Assembly: GCF_029937575.1 (NCBI RefSeq)
Contig: NZ_JAPYPS010000022.1
Coordinates: 1 to 61,507 of the forward strand
DNA: 61,507 nucleotides
DNA from: Nocardioides sp.
GTDB taxonomy: Bacteria > Actinomycetota > Actinomycetes > Propionibacteriales > Nocardioidaceae
Direction: 5' to 3'
Positions within the stretch are counted from its first letter, which is position 1; every line of letters begins with the position of its first letter. The notes beneath the pieces were generated by a model. It was not told the DNA's origin, made no database searches, and worked only from the letters and a program-made list of their open reading frames with translations. A program made the position numbers and the translations under genes. Of this stretch, positions 33,422-42,091 are shown piece after piece.

Positions 33422-34201
33422 ATGTGCGGCAGGTATGCGTCGAGTCGACGCCCCGAGGACCTCCTCGAGGAGTTCGAGATCGTCGAGTCACGCGTGGCCT
33501 CCCCGCTGGAGCCCGACTACAACGTCGCGCCCACCAAGGAGGTGTACGCCGTCGTGGAGCGTCCGCCGAGCCAGGACTCCCCGGAGACCTCACGTCCCCC
33601 TGAGCGCCAGCTCCGCGTCCTGACGTGGGGACTGGTGCCGTCGTGGGCCAAGGACCCCAGCATCGGCAGCCGGATGATCAACGCCCGCATGGAGACCGTC
33701 GCCGACAAGCCGGCCTACCGCAAGGCCTTCGCCTCCCGACGCTGCCTGCTGCCGGCAGACGGCTACTTCGAGTGGTACCCGACGGAGCAGCGGACCAAGG
33801 CAGGCAAGCCCAGGAAGCAGCCCTTCTTCATCCGACCCCGTGACGGCGCCACGCTGGCGATGGCGGGGCTCTACGAGATCTGGCGCGACCCGACTCGCGA
33901 GGACGACGACCCGGAGCGCTTCCGCTGGACCTGCACGGTGATCACCACCGACGCCGAGGACGACATCGGCCGGATCCACGACCGGATGCCCCTCATGGTC
34001 GAGCCCGACCGACGAGCAGCCTGGCTCGACCCGCGCACCGAGCGAGCCGACCTCCTGGACCTGCTCGTCCCGGCGGCACCCGGCAACCTCGAGGCGTACC
34101 CGGTCTCGGCCGCCGTGGGCAACGTGCGCAACAACGGACCCGAGCTGGTCGAGCCGCTCCCGGCCGAGGACGCATCCCAGGGTGCCGGGGGAAGCTCGTG
34201 A
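33422..34201 (+). CDS. SOS-response-associated peptidase (SRAP/HMCES/YedK)
   Basis: A 259-residue SRAP-domain protein. The initiator is followed by Cys2 (MCGRY), the catalytic residue that forms a thiazolidine crosslink with abasic sites in single-stranded DNA. NVAPT, GLVPSWAKD, INARMETV, RRCLLPADGYFEWY and HDRMPLMV are the conserved motifs. The catalytic Cys, Asn and Glu are all present. The downstream hydrolase overlaps its stop by 4 bp (GTGA). Confidence 0.95.
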   Translation: MCGRYASSRRPEDLLEEFEIVESRVASPLEPDYNVAPTKEVYAVVERPPSQDSPETSRPPERQLRVLTWGLVPSWAKDPSIGSRMINARMETVADKPAYRKAFASRRCLLPADGYFEWYPTEQRTKAGKPRKQPFFIRPRDGATLAMAGLYEIWRDPTREDDDPERFRWTCTVITTDAEDDIGRIHDRMPLMVEPDRRAAWLDPRTERADLLDLLVPAAPGNLEAYPVSAAVGNVRNNGPELVEPLPAEDASQGAGGSS

Positions 34202-34851
34202 GGTCCGAGCTGCGGGTCGACACCGCGTACGGCGAGGGACGCCTCGTCAGCCACCGCGCACGCAAGCCGATCGCCACCCTGCTGCTCAGCCACGGGGCCG
34301 GCAACGGCATCGAGTCCCGCGACCTCGAGGCACTGGCCGAGCACCTGCCGCGACACAACGTCACGGTGGTGCGCTTCGAGCAGCCGTGGCGGGTCGCCGG
34401 GCGCAAGGTGGCCACCCCTCCGCCCACCCTGGACGCCGGACTCACCGCAGGCGCCGACCGGCTGCGGGTGCGCACGCCCCTGATCGTGGGGGGCCGCTCG
34501 GCGGGCGCCCGCTCCGCCGCTCGTACGGCCAAGCGGCTCGGGGCGGTGGGCTGCCTGGCGCTGGCGTTCCCGCTGCACCCGCCCGGCAAGCCCGAGAAGT
34601 CGCGCCTGCCCGAGCTGACCGGCGTACGACTGCCGACGCTGGTCGTCCAGGGTGAGCGCGACTCGATGGGGAGACCCGAGGAGTTCCCGCCCGTGCGCGA
34701 CCTCGACCTCGTGGTGATCCCGGGGGCCGACCACGGCTTCAAGGTGCCGGCGCGCGGACCCGTCACCCAGGACCAGGCCCTCGACATCCTCGTGGAGTCG
34801 ACGCTGGAGTGGATCGTGCGCGACGTGGTGGGGAATGTCGCCCCGACCTGA
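34198..34851 (+). CDS. KANL3/Tex30-type alpha/beta hydrolase
   Basis: A 217-residue alpha/beta hydrolase of the KANL3/Tex30 group: [10 protein letters not shown] (oxyanion), [10 protein letters not shown] (nucleophile Ser at the elbow), [12 protein letters not shown] (acid) and GADHGFKVP (catalytic His). Substrate unknown. The GTG start overlaps the SRAP stop, so the two are one operon. The sigH promoter lies inside its last 20 bp. Confidence 0.85.
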   Translation: MRSELRVDTAYGEGRLVSHRARKPIATLLLSHGAGNGIESRDLEALAEHLPRHNVTVVRFEQPWRVAGRKVATPPPTLDAGLTAGADRLRVRTPLIVGGRSAGARSAARTAKRLGAVGCLALAFPLHPPGKPEKSRLPELTGVRLPTLVVQGERDSMGRPEEFPPVRDLDLVVIPGADHGFKVPARGPVTQDQALDILVESTLEWIVRDVVGNVAPT

Positions 34852-34857
34852 GGCGTT
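34831..34857 (+). promoter_or_regulatory. SigR/SigH-type promoter (GGAAT-N18-GTT)
   Basis: GGGAAT at 34831-34836 and GTT at 34855-34857, with exactly 18 bp between GGAAT and GTT, match the sigma-R autoregulatory consensus. It lies upstream of sigH and overlaps the end of the previous gene. In streptomycetes sigR is autoregulated from the same kind of promoter. Confidence 0.75.
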
Positions 34858-34919
34858 CCCCCACCGTGATGGCACTACTGGAACGACCCGCCGAGTCCGG
34901 CCCCGTAGGCTGGGACGCG

Positions 34920-35591
34920 ATGACTGAATCGCTGACCGACCCCACGACGGATCCATCAGGGCCCACCGACGCGCCCGTCGATCTCGAGACCGAGACCGAC
35001 GCCGAGCGTTCCCTGCGCTTCGAGCGCGACGCGCTGCCCTTCCTCGACCAGCTCTACTCGGCGGCGATGCGGATGACCCGCAACCCCGCCGACGCCGAGG
35101 ACCTCGTGCAGGAGACGTTCGCGAAGGCCTACTCGGCCTTCCACCAGTTCAGGCCCGGCACCAACCTCAAGGCTTGGCTCTACCGGATCCTGACCAACAC
35201 GTTCATCAACACCTATCGCAAGAAGCAGCGCCAGCCGCAGCAGTCGATGGGCGAGGACGTCGAGGACTGGCAGCTCGCCCGCGCCGAGTCCCACAGCTCC
35301 ACGGGCCTGCGGTCCGCGGAGATGGAGGCGCTCGAGCACCTGCCCGACTCCCAGGTCAAGGACGCCCTGCAGCGTCTGCCCGAGGAGTTCCGGCTCGCGG
35401 TCTACCTCGCCGACGTGGAGGGCTTCGCCTACAAGGAGATCGCCGAGATCATGGAGACGCCGATCGGCACCGTGATGTCCCGCCTGCACCGTGGGCGGCG
35501 CCAGCTGCGCGACATGCTCTCCGACCACGTGCGGGCCAACGACCTGCTGCCCGCTGCCACCGTCGACGCGAAGAAGGAGGCTGCGAAGTGA
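34920..35591 (+). CDS. sigH: RNA polymerase sigma factor SigH/SigR (ECF)
   Basis: A 223-residue ECF sigma factor for thiol-oxidative stress. Region 2 has [38 protein letters not shown] and [26 protein letters not shown]; region 4 has [53 protein letters not shown] between them is found in M. tuberculosis SigH. The start at 34920 is chosen by comparison with that protein; an in-frame ATG at 34869 would give a 17-residue extension, as in the Streptomyces sigma-R' form. It overlaps rsrA by 4 bp and has a self-type promoter upstream. Confidence 0.95.
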   Translation: MTESLTDPTTDPSGPTDAPVDLETETDAERSLRFERDALPFLDQLYSAAMRMTRNPADAEDLVQETFAKAYSAFHQFRPGTNLKAWLYRILTNTFINTYRKKQRQPQQSMGEDVEDWQLARAESHSSTGLRSAEMEALEHLPDSQVKDALQRLPEEFRLAVYLADVEGFAYKEIAEIMETPIGTVMSRLHRGRRQLRDMLSDHVRANDLLPAATVDAKKEAAK

Positions 35592-35893
35592 GCACCGACT
35601 CCCACCTCCCCGGCCACCGTCACGACGGGCTCGGCGCCGACCCGTCTGCCGAGGACTGCGCCGACTACCTCGAGCGCATCGTCTACTTCCTCGACAACGA
35701 GCTGGACGCCGCCGACTGCGACGCGGTCCGGCTCCACCTGGACTCCTGCAACCCCTGCCTGGTGAAGTACGACCTCCAGCGCACGGTCAAGCAGGTCGTG
35801 GCGCGCTCCTGCTCCGAGGTCGCGCCCAGCGAGCTGCGCGAGCGGGTGCGGGTGCAGATCCGTGAGGTCCAGGTCCGGATCACCGAGGCCTGA
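35588..35893 (+). CDS. rsrA: Zinc-binding anti-sigma factor RsrA/RshA
   Basis: A 101-residue redox-sensing anti-sigma factor. Cys24 and the H50-x3-C54-x2-C57 motif are the four zinc ligands seen in S. coelicolor RsrA (Cys11, His37, Cys41, Cys44), with identical 26-residue spacing between first Cys and His. In oxidising conditions the ligands form disulfides, zinc leaves and SigH is released. GTG start overlapping the sigH stop. A terminator follows. Confidence 0.95.
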   Translation: MSTDSHLPGHRHDGLGADPSAEDCADYLERIVYFLDNELDAADCDAVRLHLDSCNPCLVKYDLQRTVKQVVARSCSEVAPSELRERVRVQIREVQVRITEA

Positions 35894-35909
35894 GAGCCCC
35901 GGAAACACA

Positions 35910-35940
35910 AGAACCCCCGGCCGGATCGGTCGGGGGTTCT
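35910..35940 (+). terminator. Terminator of the sigH-rsrA operon
   Basis: AGAACCCCCG (35910-35919) pairs with CGGGGGTTCT (35931-35940), extended by CCG/CGG, right after rsrA. It also serves the convergent bL37 gene. Confidence 0.75.
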
Positions 35941-35954
35941 CAGCTGCTGAGAAC

Positions 35955-36029
35955 TCAGGTGTTGGGGCGCTTGCCGTGGTTTGCGCCCTTCTTGCGACGC
36001 GAGCGACGCTTGCGGCCGGTCTTGCCCAT
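35955..36029 (-). CDS. 50S ribosomal protein bL37
   Basis: A 24-residue protein, MGKTGRKRRS followed by RRKKGANHGKRPNT, matching the actinobacterial ribosomal protein bL37 first seen in mycobacterial ribosome structures: very basic, with the invariant NHGKRPN end. GGGAG lies upstream of the ATG. It is too short for most gene callers. The place beside sigH-rsrA recalls the mycobacterial locus. Confidence 0.9.
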   Translation of the reverse strand: MGKTGRKRRSRRKKGANHGKRPNT

Positions 36030-36123
36030 GGTGACTCCCTGTTTCGCGAACGATGAACGACCCAGTCTCTCAGGTCGACCGGGCGCGGGGAAATCGGGTC
36101 GCCCGAGCGAGGGCCCGGGAGTC

Positions 36124-36516
36124 TCAGCCGAGGCGGGAGAGGAACTTCTCCGAGTCGACGACGACACGCGTGATCTCGCCCGTCCCGACCACCTTGCCGT
36201 TGCCACCGAGGTGGCGAGCGGCCACCGTGAACCGGTGCAGCCGCCCGTCGACGTACGTCGTCGAGGCGCTCACCTCGACCTGCTGGCCGACGGGGCTGGC
36301 CCCGGTGTGCTCGAGGGCGATCCTCGTGCCGACGCTGGTCGACCCCTCGGGCAGCGTGGTCTCGAGCGCCGCGCACGTCGCGGCCTCGCACCACGCGAGC
36401 AGCCGAGGCGTGCCGAGCACCGGGAGGCTGCCCGATCCGACGGCGCGGGCCGTGTCGTCCTCGCCGACCGTGAAGGTGAGGGTGGCCGCGAAGGGAGTCG
36501 AGGGTGTCTCGGTCAT
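36124..36516 (-). CDS. Hotdog-fold thioesterase (fluoroacetyl-CoA thioesterase-like)
   Basis: A 130-residue hotdog domain: LTFTVGEDDTARAVGSGSLPVLGTPRLLAWCEAATCAALE and SVGTRIALEHTGASPVGQQVEVSA match the FlK/thioesterase family; Thr/Glu/His that act in FlK seem represented by VGT and LEH. Likely hydrolyses an acyl-CoA. It overlaps the stop of the GNAT gene by 1 bp and is probably in the same operon. Confidence 0.82.
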   Translation of the reverse strand: MTETPSTPFAATLTFTVGEDDTARAVGSGSLPVLGTPRLLAWCEAATCAALETTLPEGSTSVGTRIALEHTGASPVGQQVEVSASTTYVDGRLHRFTVAARHLGGNGKVVGTGEITRVVVDSEKFLSRLG

Positions 36517-36998
36517 CAGAGCTCCAAGGTGTAGACGAGCAGGGACACGTCGGGCTGCGGTCGCCAGTCCCGCTCCGGGGCCCGCACGAAGCCCAGGCTC
36601 TCGTAGAGGCGGTGAGCCGTGCTCATCAGGTCCAGGCTGGACAAGACGATCGAGCCCTCCCCGTCGTCCCGGGCTCGCTCGATCACCAGGCCGGTCAACG
36701 CCCGACCCACGCCGCGGCCCTGAGCAGCGGGGGCGACCGCGAGCATCCGGAACTCGCCCTCGCCCTCGTGGGCGATCTCGCGCCACGGAGAGCCCTGCGG
36801 GCAGACGGTGACGGCGCCGAGCACCGACCCGTCGGCCTCGGCAGCGACCCACACCTCGGCCTCGGCGTCCCGGGTCGCGGTGTCGGCCAACCGGGCGCGG
36901 TAGAAGTCCTCGGGTCCGAGCAGGAACGGGTCGTAGGCAGCGACCGTCAGCTGCCCGATCGCCGCGTACTCGTCGGACCGCGCACGTCGTAGCTCCAC
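36516..36998 (-). CDS. GNAT family acetyltransferase
   Basis: A 160-residue GNAT protein. The acetyl-CoA-binding motif FRMLAVAPAAQGRGVGRALTGLVIERAR (R/Q-x-x-G-x-G/A) and the C-terminal LYESLGFVRAPERDW are typical. Target unknown. The GTG start lies 8 bp after the ThDP-enzyme stop and the stop overlaps the next gene, so the three are likely one transcription unit. Confidence 0.9.
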   Translation of the reverse strand: MELRRARSDEYAAIGQLTVAAYDPFLLGPEDFYRARLADTATRDAEAEVWVAAEADGSVLGAVTVCPQGSPWREIAHEGEGEFRMLAVAPAAQGRGVGRALTGLVIERARDDGEGSIVLSSLDLMSTAHRLYESLGFVRAPERDWRPQPDVSLLVYTLEL

Positions 36999-37006
36999 GC
37001 CTCGCC

Positions 37007-38701
37007 TCAGATGCCGAACGTCGCGCGCGGGTACGCCGCCTCGACGTCGGTGATCACGTTGACGAGGTACGGCGTGCCTGCCGCGAAGGCGCGGTCCAGG
37101 GCCGGTCCGATCTGTCGCGGGTCGGTGACCGTCTCGCCACCACCCCCGAGCGCCTTCACCACGTCGTCGTAGCGCGTCTGGGGCGCGAGGTCGGCGGCGA
37201 CGTCGTAGCCGTAGAGCATCTGCATCGGGCCCTTCTCCAGGCCCCAGGCGGAGTTGTTGCCCATCACCATCACGACGGGAAGGTTGTGCCGCACGAGGGT
37301 GTCGACGTCCATCAGCGAGAAGCCGGCCGCGCCGTCGCCCAGGAGCAGCACGACCTGGGCCGACGGTCGCGCGATCCGGGCGGCGATCGCCGCGCCGAGC
37401 CCCGCGCCCAGGCAGCCGTAGGGGCCGGGGTCGAGCCACCCACCAGGGCGCTGTGGCTCGACGAACTTGCCGGCGAAGCTCACGAAGTCGCCTCCGTCGC
37501 CGATCACGACGGCATCGTCGGCCAGACGAGGGACGAGCTCGCCGTAGATGCGGGCCGGGTGGATCGGGTCGGCCTCGGCGGTGAGCAGTGCGCGGTCGCG
37601 CCCCGTGGTCTGCGCGACGGTGGCCTGGAGGTCGGTGACCCAGTCGGTCCAGTCGGGCTTGGGGCCACGCTCGAGCGCCCCTTGCAGTGCGTCGAAGACC
37701 GAGGCCAGGTCGCCGGAGACCGAGGCGGCCAGAGTCGCGTGAGCCGAGAGCTGGCCGGGGGAGTCGGCGACGTGGACGACCCGGGCTGGCGTCGAGCCCT
37801 CCTCCTTGCCGCCGAACACGCCGTACCCCAGGCGGAAGTCGAGGGGAGTGCCGACGACGACCACCAGGTCGGCGCCGTTGAGAGCCCGACCGCGGGCCTT
37901 GGTGACCAGCAACCGGTGCCCGCCCGGGACGATGCCACGGCCCATGCCGTTGGTGATGGCGGGGACGCCCAGGTCCTCGACGAAGCGCAGGGCGGCCACC
38001 TCGGCGCCGTCGGCCCACACGTCGGTGCCGAGGATGAGGACCGGTCGTGAGGCTGCGGCCAGCAACGAGGCGATGGTCGCGATCGCTTCGGTGTCGGGCT
38101 CAGCGCCGCGGTCGGTGCCGCCGGTCGGCTCGGGCCCCAGCGCCGAGGAGAAGAACTCGTCCATCGGCACGTCGACGAAGACCGGGCCGCGATGGGAGGA
38201 CCCGGCCGCACGGAAGGCCTCGCCCATGCCGCCCAGGACATCGCCGGCGGTCGGGAGGGTCCGCGAGAGCTTGGCCACCGATGCCACGATCGGGGGCTGG
38301 TCGAGCTCCTGGAGGCTGCCGCTTCCCCAGCGGTTCTGCGGGGCCCGCCCGCCCACCACGACCATCGGTGACCCGGCGAACTGGGCCTGGGCGATGGCAC
38401 TCACCCCGTTGGTCACGCCCGGGCCGGCCGTGAGCACGGCGAGTCCGGGCACGCGCGTCAGCTTGCCGGTCGCCTCGGCCGCGAAGGCAGCCGTCTGCTC
38501 GTGGCGGACGTCGAGGAGGCGCATCGGCGGATCCGCCGTGACCGCACCGTCGTACATCGGGAAGACGTGGGCGCCGGAGAGCGTGAACATCGTTTCGACG
38601 CCGTGGGCTCGGGCAACGGCGACGGCCAGCTCTCCGGCGTGGCCGCTGATCTCTCCGGGACCCGCGACGGGAGCCTCGGGAAGGTCTGTGATGTCGGTCA
38701 T
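37007..38701 (-). CDS. Acetolactate synthase-like thiamine diphosphate enzyme (IlvG-type)
   Basis: A 564-residue ThDP enzyme of the acetolactate synthase/2-oxoacid decarboxylase superfamily. The catalytic Glu in VRHEQTAAFAAEA, the GDGAAGFSLMDVDTLVRHNLPVVMVMGNN ThDP-Mg motif and the FAD-like central domain are present. It resembles mycobacterial IlvG (Rv1820) more than the main biosynthetic large subunit; no small regulatory subunit gene lies nearby. The exact reaction is uncertain and could be another carboligase or decarboxylase. Confidence 0.82.
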   Translation of the reverse strand: MTDITDLPEAPVAGPGEISGHAGELAVAVARAHGVETMFTLSGAHVFPMYDGAVTADPPMRLLDVRHEQTAAFAAEATGKLTRVPGLAVLTAGPGVTNGVSAIAQAQFAGSPMVVVGGRAPQNRWGSGSLQELDQPPIVASVAKLSRTLPTAGDVLGGMGEAFRAAGSSHRGPVFVDVPMDEFFSSALGPEPTGGTDRGAEPDTEAIATIASLLAAASRPVLILGTDVWADGAEVAALRFVEDLGVPAITNGMGRGIVPGGHRLLVTKARGRALNGADLVVVVGTPLDFRLGYGVFGGKEEGSTPARVVHVADSPGQLSAHATLAASVSGDLASVFDALQGALERGPKPDWTDWVTDLQATVAQTTGRDRALLTAEADPIHPARIYGELVPRLADDAVVIGDGGDFVSFAGKFVEPQRPGGWLDPGPYGCLGAGLGAAIAARIARPSAQVVLLLGDGAAGFSLMDVDTLVRHNLPVVMVMGNNSAWGLEKGPMQMLYGYDVAADLAPQTRYDDVVKALGGGGETVTDPRQIGPALDRAFAAGTPYLVNVITDVEAAYPRATFGI

Positions 38702-38735
38702 GTCCCGACCCTAGCCCGCTGCGGTGGTGGGCGGA

Positions 38736-39584
38736 TCAGCCGTCGCGCAGCACGACGTTGGTGGCGCGCAGAGCACCCACGAGGACGAGCATCAGGTCGG
38801 CCCGGATCGCCGGCGGGCGGGCACCCAGGGCGAGGCCGAGGTAGAGGGACCGCAGGAACCCCTGGGCGTTGCCGGTCGTCAGGTAGGGATCGGCGGACGA
38901 GGCCCGGGGAGCGGTCGCCGCGGCGGTGATCCGGTTGATCCACGGCTCCAGGACGGTCATCGGCACGGAGTCGCGACGCAGCACCGCGATGGTCGCTGCC
39001 GCCAACCGGTCGTCCTCGCCGTGCTGGAAGGGGCGCTCGACCGGCAGCACGAGACGGTCGACGATGACGTCCAGCAGCACGGTCAGCTCGGCCGCCGCGA
39101 GGTGGGGCGAGCGGGCCAGCACCCCGAGGGCATCGGCCCCGTGGGCGATCGAGTGGGCCCACCCCTTGCCGGGCACGAAACCGCGCAGGTCCCGCTCGCG
39201 CAGCAGCCAGGTGGCCAGGGCGTCGCCCCACTGCAGCACCTTTCCCCCGAGCACGAGGGGTCGGGAGTTGTCGCGGGCGATGCACTCGGCCAGCACCAAC
39301 GCCGAGAAGCTGCGTCGGAACACGTCGTCGCCCTCCGGCTCGCCCAGACCCACCCGGAGCCCGGCGACCATGCCGTCGCCCAGGCCGGGGAGCAGGTCGT
39401 CGTAGACGCCCCTCTCGATCCACGTCGCGAGCGTCGGGTAGGCGAGTCGGTCGCGCAGGTCGGCGTCGGGGGAGCCGAGGAGCTCGGTGAGCTCCGTGGT
39501 CAGGTCACCCAGGGGGGTGTGGTCGGGGACCTGGAAGTCGTCGTCGAGCACAGCTTTCCAGTTCACCCGAGTCACGCGGGTCAT
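38736..39584 (-). CDS. DUF2785 family protein
   Basis: A 282-residue helical protein. The motif GFVPGKGWAHSIAHGADALGVLARSP is the DUF2785 hallmark; the His residues may bind a metal. The protein is all-helical with repeated hairpins, similar in style to HEAT/TPR folds. Function unknown. The next gene on the same strand is the ThDP enzyme, separated by 34 bp. Confidence 0.75.
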   Translation of the reverse strand: MTRVTRVNWKAVLDDDFQVPDHTPLGDLTTELTELLGSPDADLRDRLAYPTLATWIERGVYDDLLPGLGDGMVAGLRVGLGEPEGDDVFRRSFSALVLAECIARDNSRPLVLGGKVLQWGDALATWLLRERDLRGFVPGKGWAHSIAHGADALGVLARSPHLAAAELTVLLDVIVDRLVLPVERPFQHGEDDRLAAATIAVLRRDSVPMTVLEPWINRITAAATAPRASSADPYLTTGNAQGFLRSLYLGLALGARPPAIRADLMLVLVGALRATNVVLRDG

Positions 39585-39682
39585 CCTGCCAAAGGCGCCT
39601 GAGGAAGAGATGAGTGCACCCCCGTGCCCGGTCCCCGACCCGTGACGGACTGCACGCGGGGCGGACCACTAGGCTGCCTCTC

Positions 39683-41164
39683 GTGCCTTCCTTCTCCGAG
39701 CTGGTACGCACCTACACGGATCTCGATGCCGCCGACGTCGCCTGGCTCCAGCTGCTCCAGGCCGACTGGCAGATCATCGCCGACCTCTCCTTCGCCGACC
39801 TCGTGCTGTGGCTCGCGGACCGCAACGGGCACGGGTTCTGGGCAGCCGGACAGATGCGGCCCACGACCGGACCCACGGCCTACGTGGACGACGTCGTCGG
39901 CATGTTCGTCGAGCACGGCACGCGGCCGCTGCTCGACGCCGCCCTCGCCGACGGCCGGATCGCCCGCGACGGGGACCCCGAGTGGCGCGACGAGGTGCCG
40001 GTCCGGATCGAGGCGATCCCGGTGGTGCGCGCGGGGCGGGTGATCGGGGTCATCGGGCGTCACACGAACCTGCTCGGGGTGCGTACGCCGAGCCGCCTGG
40101 AGCTCTCCTACCTCCAGACTGCCTCCGACCTGACACGGATGATCGCCACCGGTGACTTCCCGGCGACGGGGCAGCGCAGCGACCACGCCGACTCCCCGCG
40201 CGTCGGCGACGGGTTCGTCCGTGTCGACACCAGCGGCCGCGTGGTCTACGCCAGTCCCAACGCTCAGTCGGTGTACCGGCGACTCGGGCTCTCCGGCGAC
40301 CTGGCCGGCCTCGTGATGCCCGACCTCGTGCGCGAGCTGGTCACCCCCCGGCGACGGCCCGACGAGGAGACGCTCAGCGCCGTCCTCGGTGGGCGCGCGC
40401 ACCGCGACGTCGAGATCGGTACCGAGGACGTCGCCCTGATCGTCCGCTCGATCCCGCTGCGCACCGAGGGCGCACACATCGGTGGCCTGATCCTGGTGCG
40501 TGATGTCAGCGACCTGCGTCGTCGCGACCGCGAGCTGGTCACCAAGGACGCCACGATCCGTGAGATCCACCACCGGGTGAAGAACAACCTCCAGACCGTG
40601 GCGGCACTGCTGCGCCTCCAGGCGCGCCGCGTGGACAACGAGCAGGCCAAGTCCGCCCTCGAGGAGGCCGTACGGCGGGTCGGGTCCATCGCGATCGTGC
40701 ACGAGACGCTGAGCCAGGCCGTCGAGGAGAGCGTCGACTTCGACGAGATCGCCGATCGCCTCGGCGGGATGGTGACCGAGGTGAGCGCCTTGACCGGGCG
40801 GGTGCGCACCCGCCGTACGGGCTCGTTCGGGGTGCTTCCCTCCGAGGTGGCCAACACCCTGGCCATGGTTCTGACCGAGCTGCTGCAGAACGCGGTCGAG
40901 CACGGCTACGTCGGGGTCTGCAGCGAGAGCGTGGAGAGCCTGGGGGAGATCGAGGTCGCCGTCGACATCCGAGTGGGCCGGATGCACGTGACGGTGGAGG
41001 ACGACGGACGCGGTCTTCCCGACGGTTTCTCACTCGAGGGATCGACCAACCTGGGGCTGTCCATCGTGCGCACCCTCGTGGAGTCGGAGCTGGGTGGTCA
41101 GCTCGACATGGTCCCGCGTCCGCAGGGTGGGACGCGGGTCAGCATCGACATCCCGGCCCCGTGA
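39683..41164 (+). CDS. pdtaS: Sensor histidine kinase, PdtaS-like
   Basis: A 493-residue soluble histidine kinase of the HisKA_2 group. A GAF-like domain (about 1-150) and a PAS domain (about 175-290) precede IREIHHRVKNNLQTVAALLRLQARR with the phospho-acceptor His near residue 296. The ATPase domain has MVLTELLQNAVEHGY (N box), EDDGRGLPDGF (G1) and LGLSIVRTLVESELGG (G2). The partner PdtaR is an ANTAR antiterminator regulator in mycobacteria, where pdtaS (Rv3220c) is adjacent to whiB1 as here. GTG start. Confidence 0.93.
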   Translation: MPSFSELVRTYTDLDAADVAWLQLLQADWQIIADLSFADLVLWLADRNGHGFWAAGQMRPTTGPTAYVDDVVGMFVEHGTRPLLDAALADGRIARDGDPEWRDEVPVRIEAIPVVRAGRVIGVIGRHTNLLGVRTPSRLELSYLQTASDLTRMIATGDFPATGQRSDHADSPRVGDGFVRVDTSGRVVYASPNAQSVYRRLGLSGDLAGLVMPDLVRELVTPRRRPDEETLSAVLGGRAHRDVEIGTEDVALIVRSIPLRTEGAHIGGLILVRDVSDLRRRDRELVTKDATIREIHHRVKNNLQTVAALLRLQARRVDNEQAKSALEEAVRRVGSIAIVHETLSQAVEESVDFDEIADRLGGMVTEVSALTGRVRTRRTGSFGVLPSEVANTLAMVLTELLQNAVEHGYVGVCSESVESLGEIEVAVDIRVGRMHVTVEDDGRGLPDGFSLEGSTNLGLSIVRTLVESELGGQLDMVPRPQGGTRVSIDIPAP

Positions 41165-41191
41165 CGGTCCTGGGAGAACGAGGCGCGGCCG

Positions 41192-41446
41192 TCAGGCCAG
41201 CGAACGCACCCGCGAGCGGGAGTTGCGACGCTTGAGCGCGCGGCGCTCGTCCTCGCCGAGCCCGCCCCAGACACCGTGGTCCTGCCCAGCCTCGAGCGCC
41301 CACGCGAGACACTGCTCGCGCACGTCACAACGACGGCACACCTGCTTGGCCTCCTCGATCTGGAGGATGGCCGGGCCGGTGTTGCCGATCGGGAAGAACA
41401 GCTCCGGGTCCTCGTCGAGGCAGGCGGAGCGGTGGCGCCAATCCAT
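41192..41446 (-). CDS. whiB1: WhiB1-type iron-sulfur transcription factor
   Basis: An 84-residue WhiB protein. Cysteines 9, 37, 40 and 46 (C-x27-C-x2-C-x5-C) hold a [4Fe-4S] cluster that reacts with nitric oxide; GVWGGL at about 58-63 is the beta-turn motif, and the basic tail RRALKRRNSRSRVRSLA contacts DNA with the sigma-70 region 4. Length matches WhiB1. It is convergent with pdtaS, as in M. tuberculosis (Rv3219/Rv3220c). Confidence 0.96.
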   Translation of the reverse strand: MDWRHRSACLDEDPELFFPIGNTGPAILQIEEAKQVCRRCDVREQCLAWALEAGQDHGVWGGLGEDERRALKRRNSRSRVRSLA

Positions 41447-41656
41447 GGCTGGTGGATCCTTGTCTCTCGTATGTGCAGGCAGGGATGCTCAGGCCTGCGG
41501 GCGCGCGTGTAGGCCTGTGTGTGAAGGATTTCACTAGCGCCTGATCACTCTCGCAACAATGCCGGTCAGGATCAAGGGCAAACCGGGTCTTGTGGGTCAC
41601 AAACCAGATGGGAATAGGCCGAGTCGAGCCCGATCGGGCCCGACTACAGTGGTGTC

Positions 41657-42049
41657 ATGGCTGATTCCCGCCCTGTGAACCCGCCTCCGTTGACCGTAGC
41701 GGTCTCCTTGGTCGCGGTCCAGGGCCTCGTGCTCATCGGTCTGGGCGTCGCCGAGGCCCTCAGCATCGTGGGGGACCGGTTGTCCGTGGGGATCTCCACC
41801 GCGATCTTCTTCCTCGTCTACGGCGTCGCGCTGGTCGGGTGCGCCGTTGCCCTGACCCGGCGCTGGGGCTGGGCCCGGGGCCCGGTCCTGATGAGCCAGC
41901 TCATCCAGCTCGGGATCGCGTGGAACGTGCGCGACGCGCCGCTGCTGGCAGGTGTGCTGGCAGTGGCCGCCCTGGTCGCGCTGGCCGGGATGCTGAGCCC
42001 GGCCAGCATCGAGGTCCTGATGCCGGCGGCGGAGGACGACGCCGGCTGA
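41657..42049 (+). CDS. Small membrane protein of unknown function
   Basis: A 130-residue protein with four hydrophobic segments (AVSLVAVQGLVLIGLGVAEAL, STAIFFLVYGVALVGCAVAL, VLMSQLIQLGIAW, LAGVLAVAALVALAG). No motif is recognised. Similar proteins occur widely in actinobacteria. The upstream 210 bp contain the divergent promoters for this gene and whiB1. Confidence 0.75.
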   Translation: MADSRPVNPPPLTVAVSLVAVQGLVLIGLGVAEALSIVGDRLSVGISTAIFFLVYGVALVGCAVALTRRWGWARGPVLMSQLIQLGIAWNVRDAPLLAGVLAVAALVALAGMLSPASIEVLMPAAEDDAG

Positions 42050-42091
42050 CAGCTGGGTGGCCCGTGGGCCGACCCCCTCGGGACGGAGGGG

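Noticed and set aside
41591..41603. TTGTG-N3-CACAA palindrome upstream of whiB1 as a CRP site
   Set aside because: CRP-type sites have TGTGA-N6-TCACA spacing; here the spacer is only 3 bp, so assignment is not supported.
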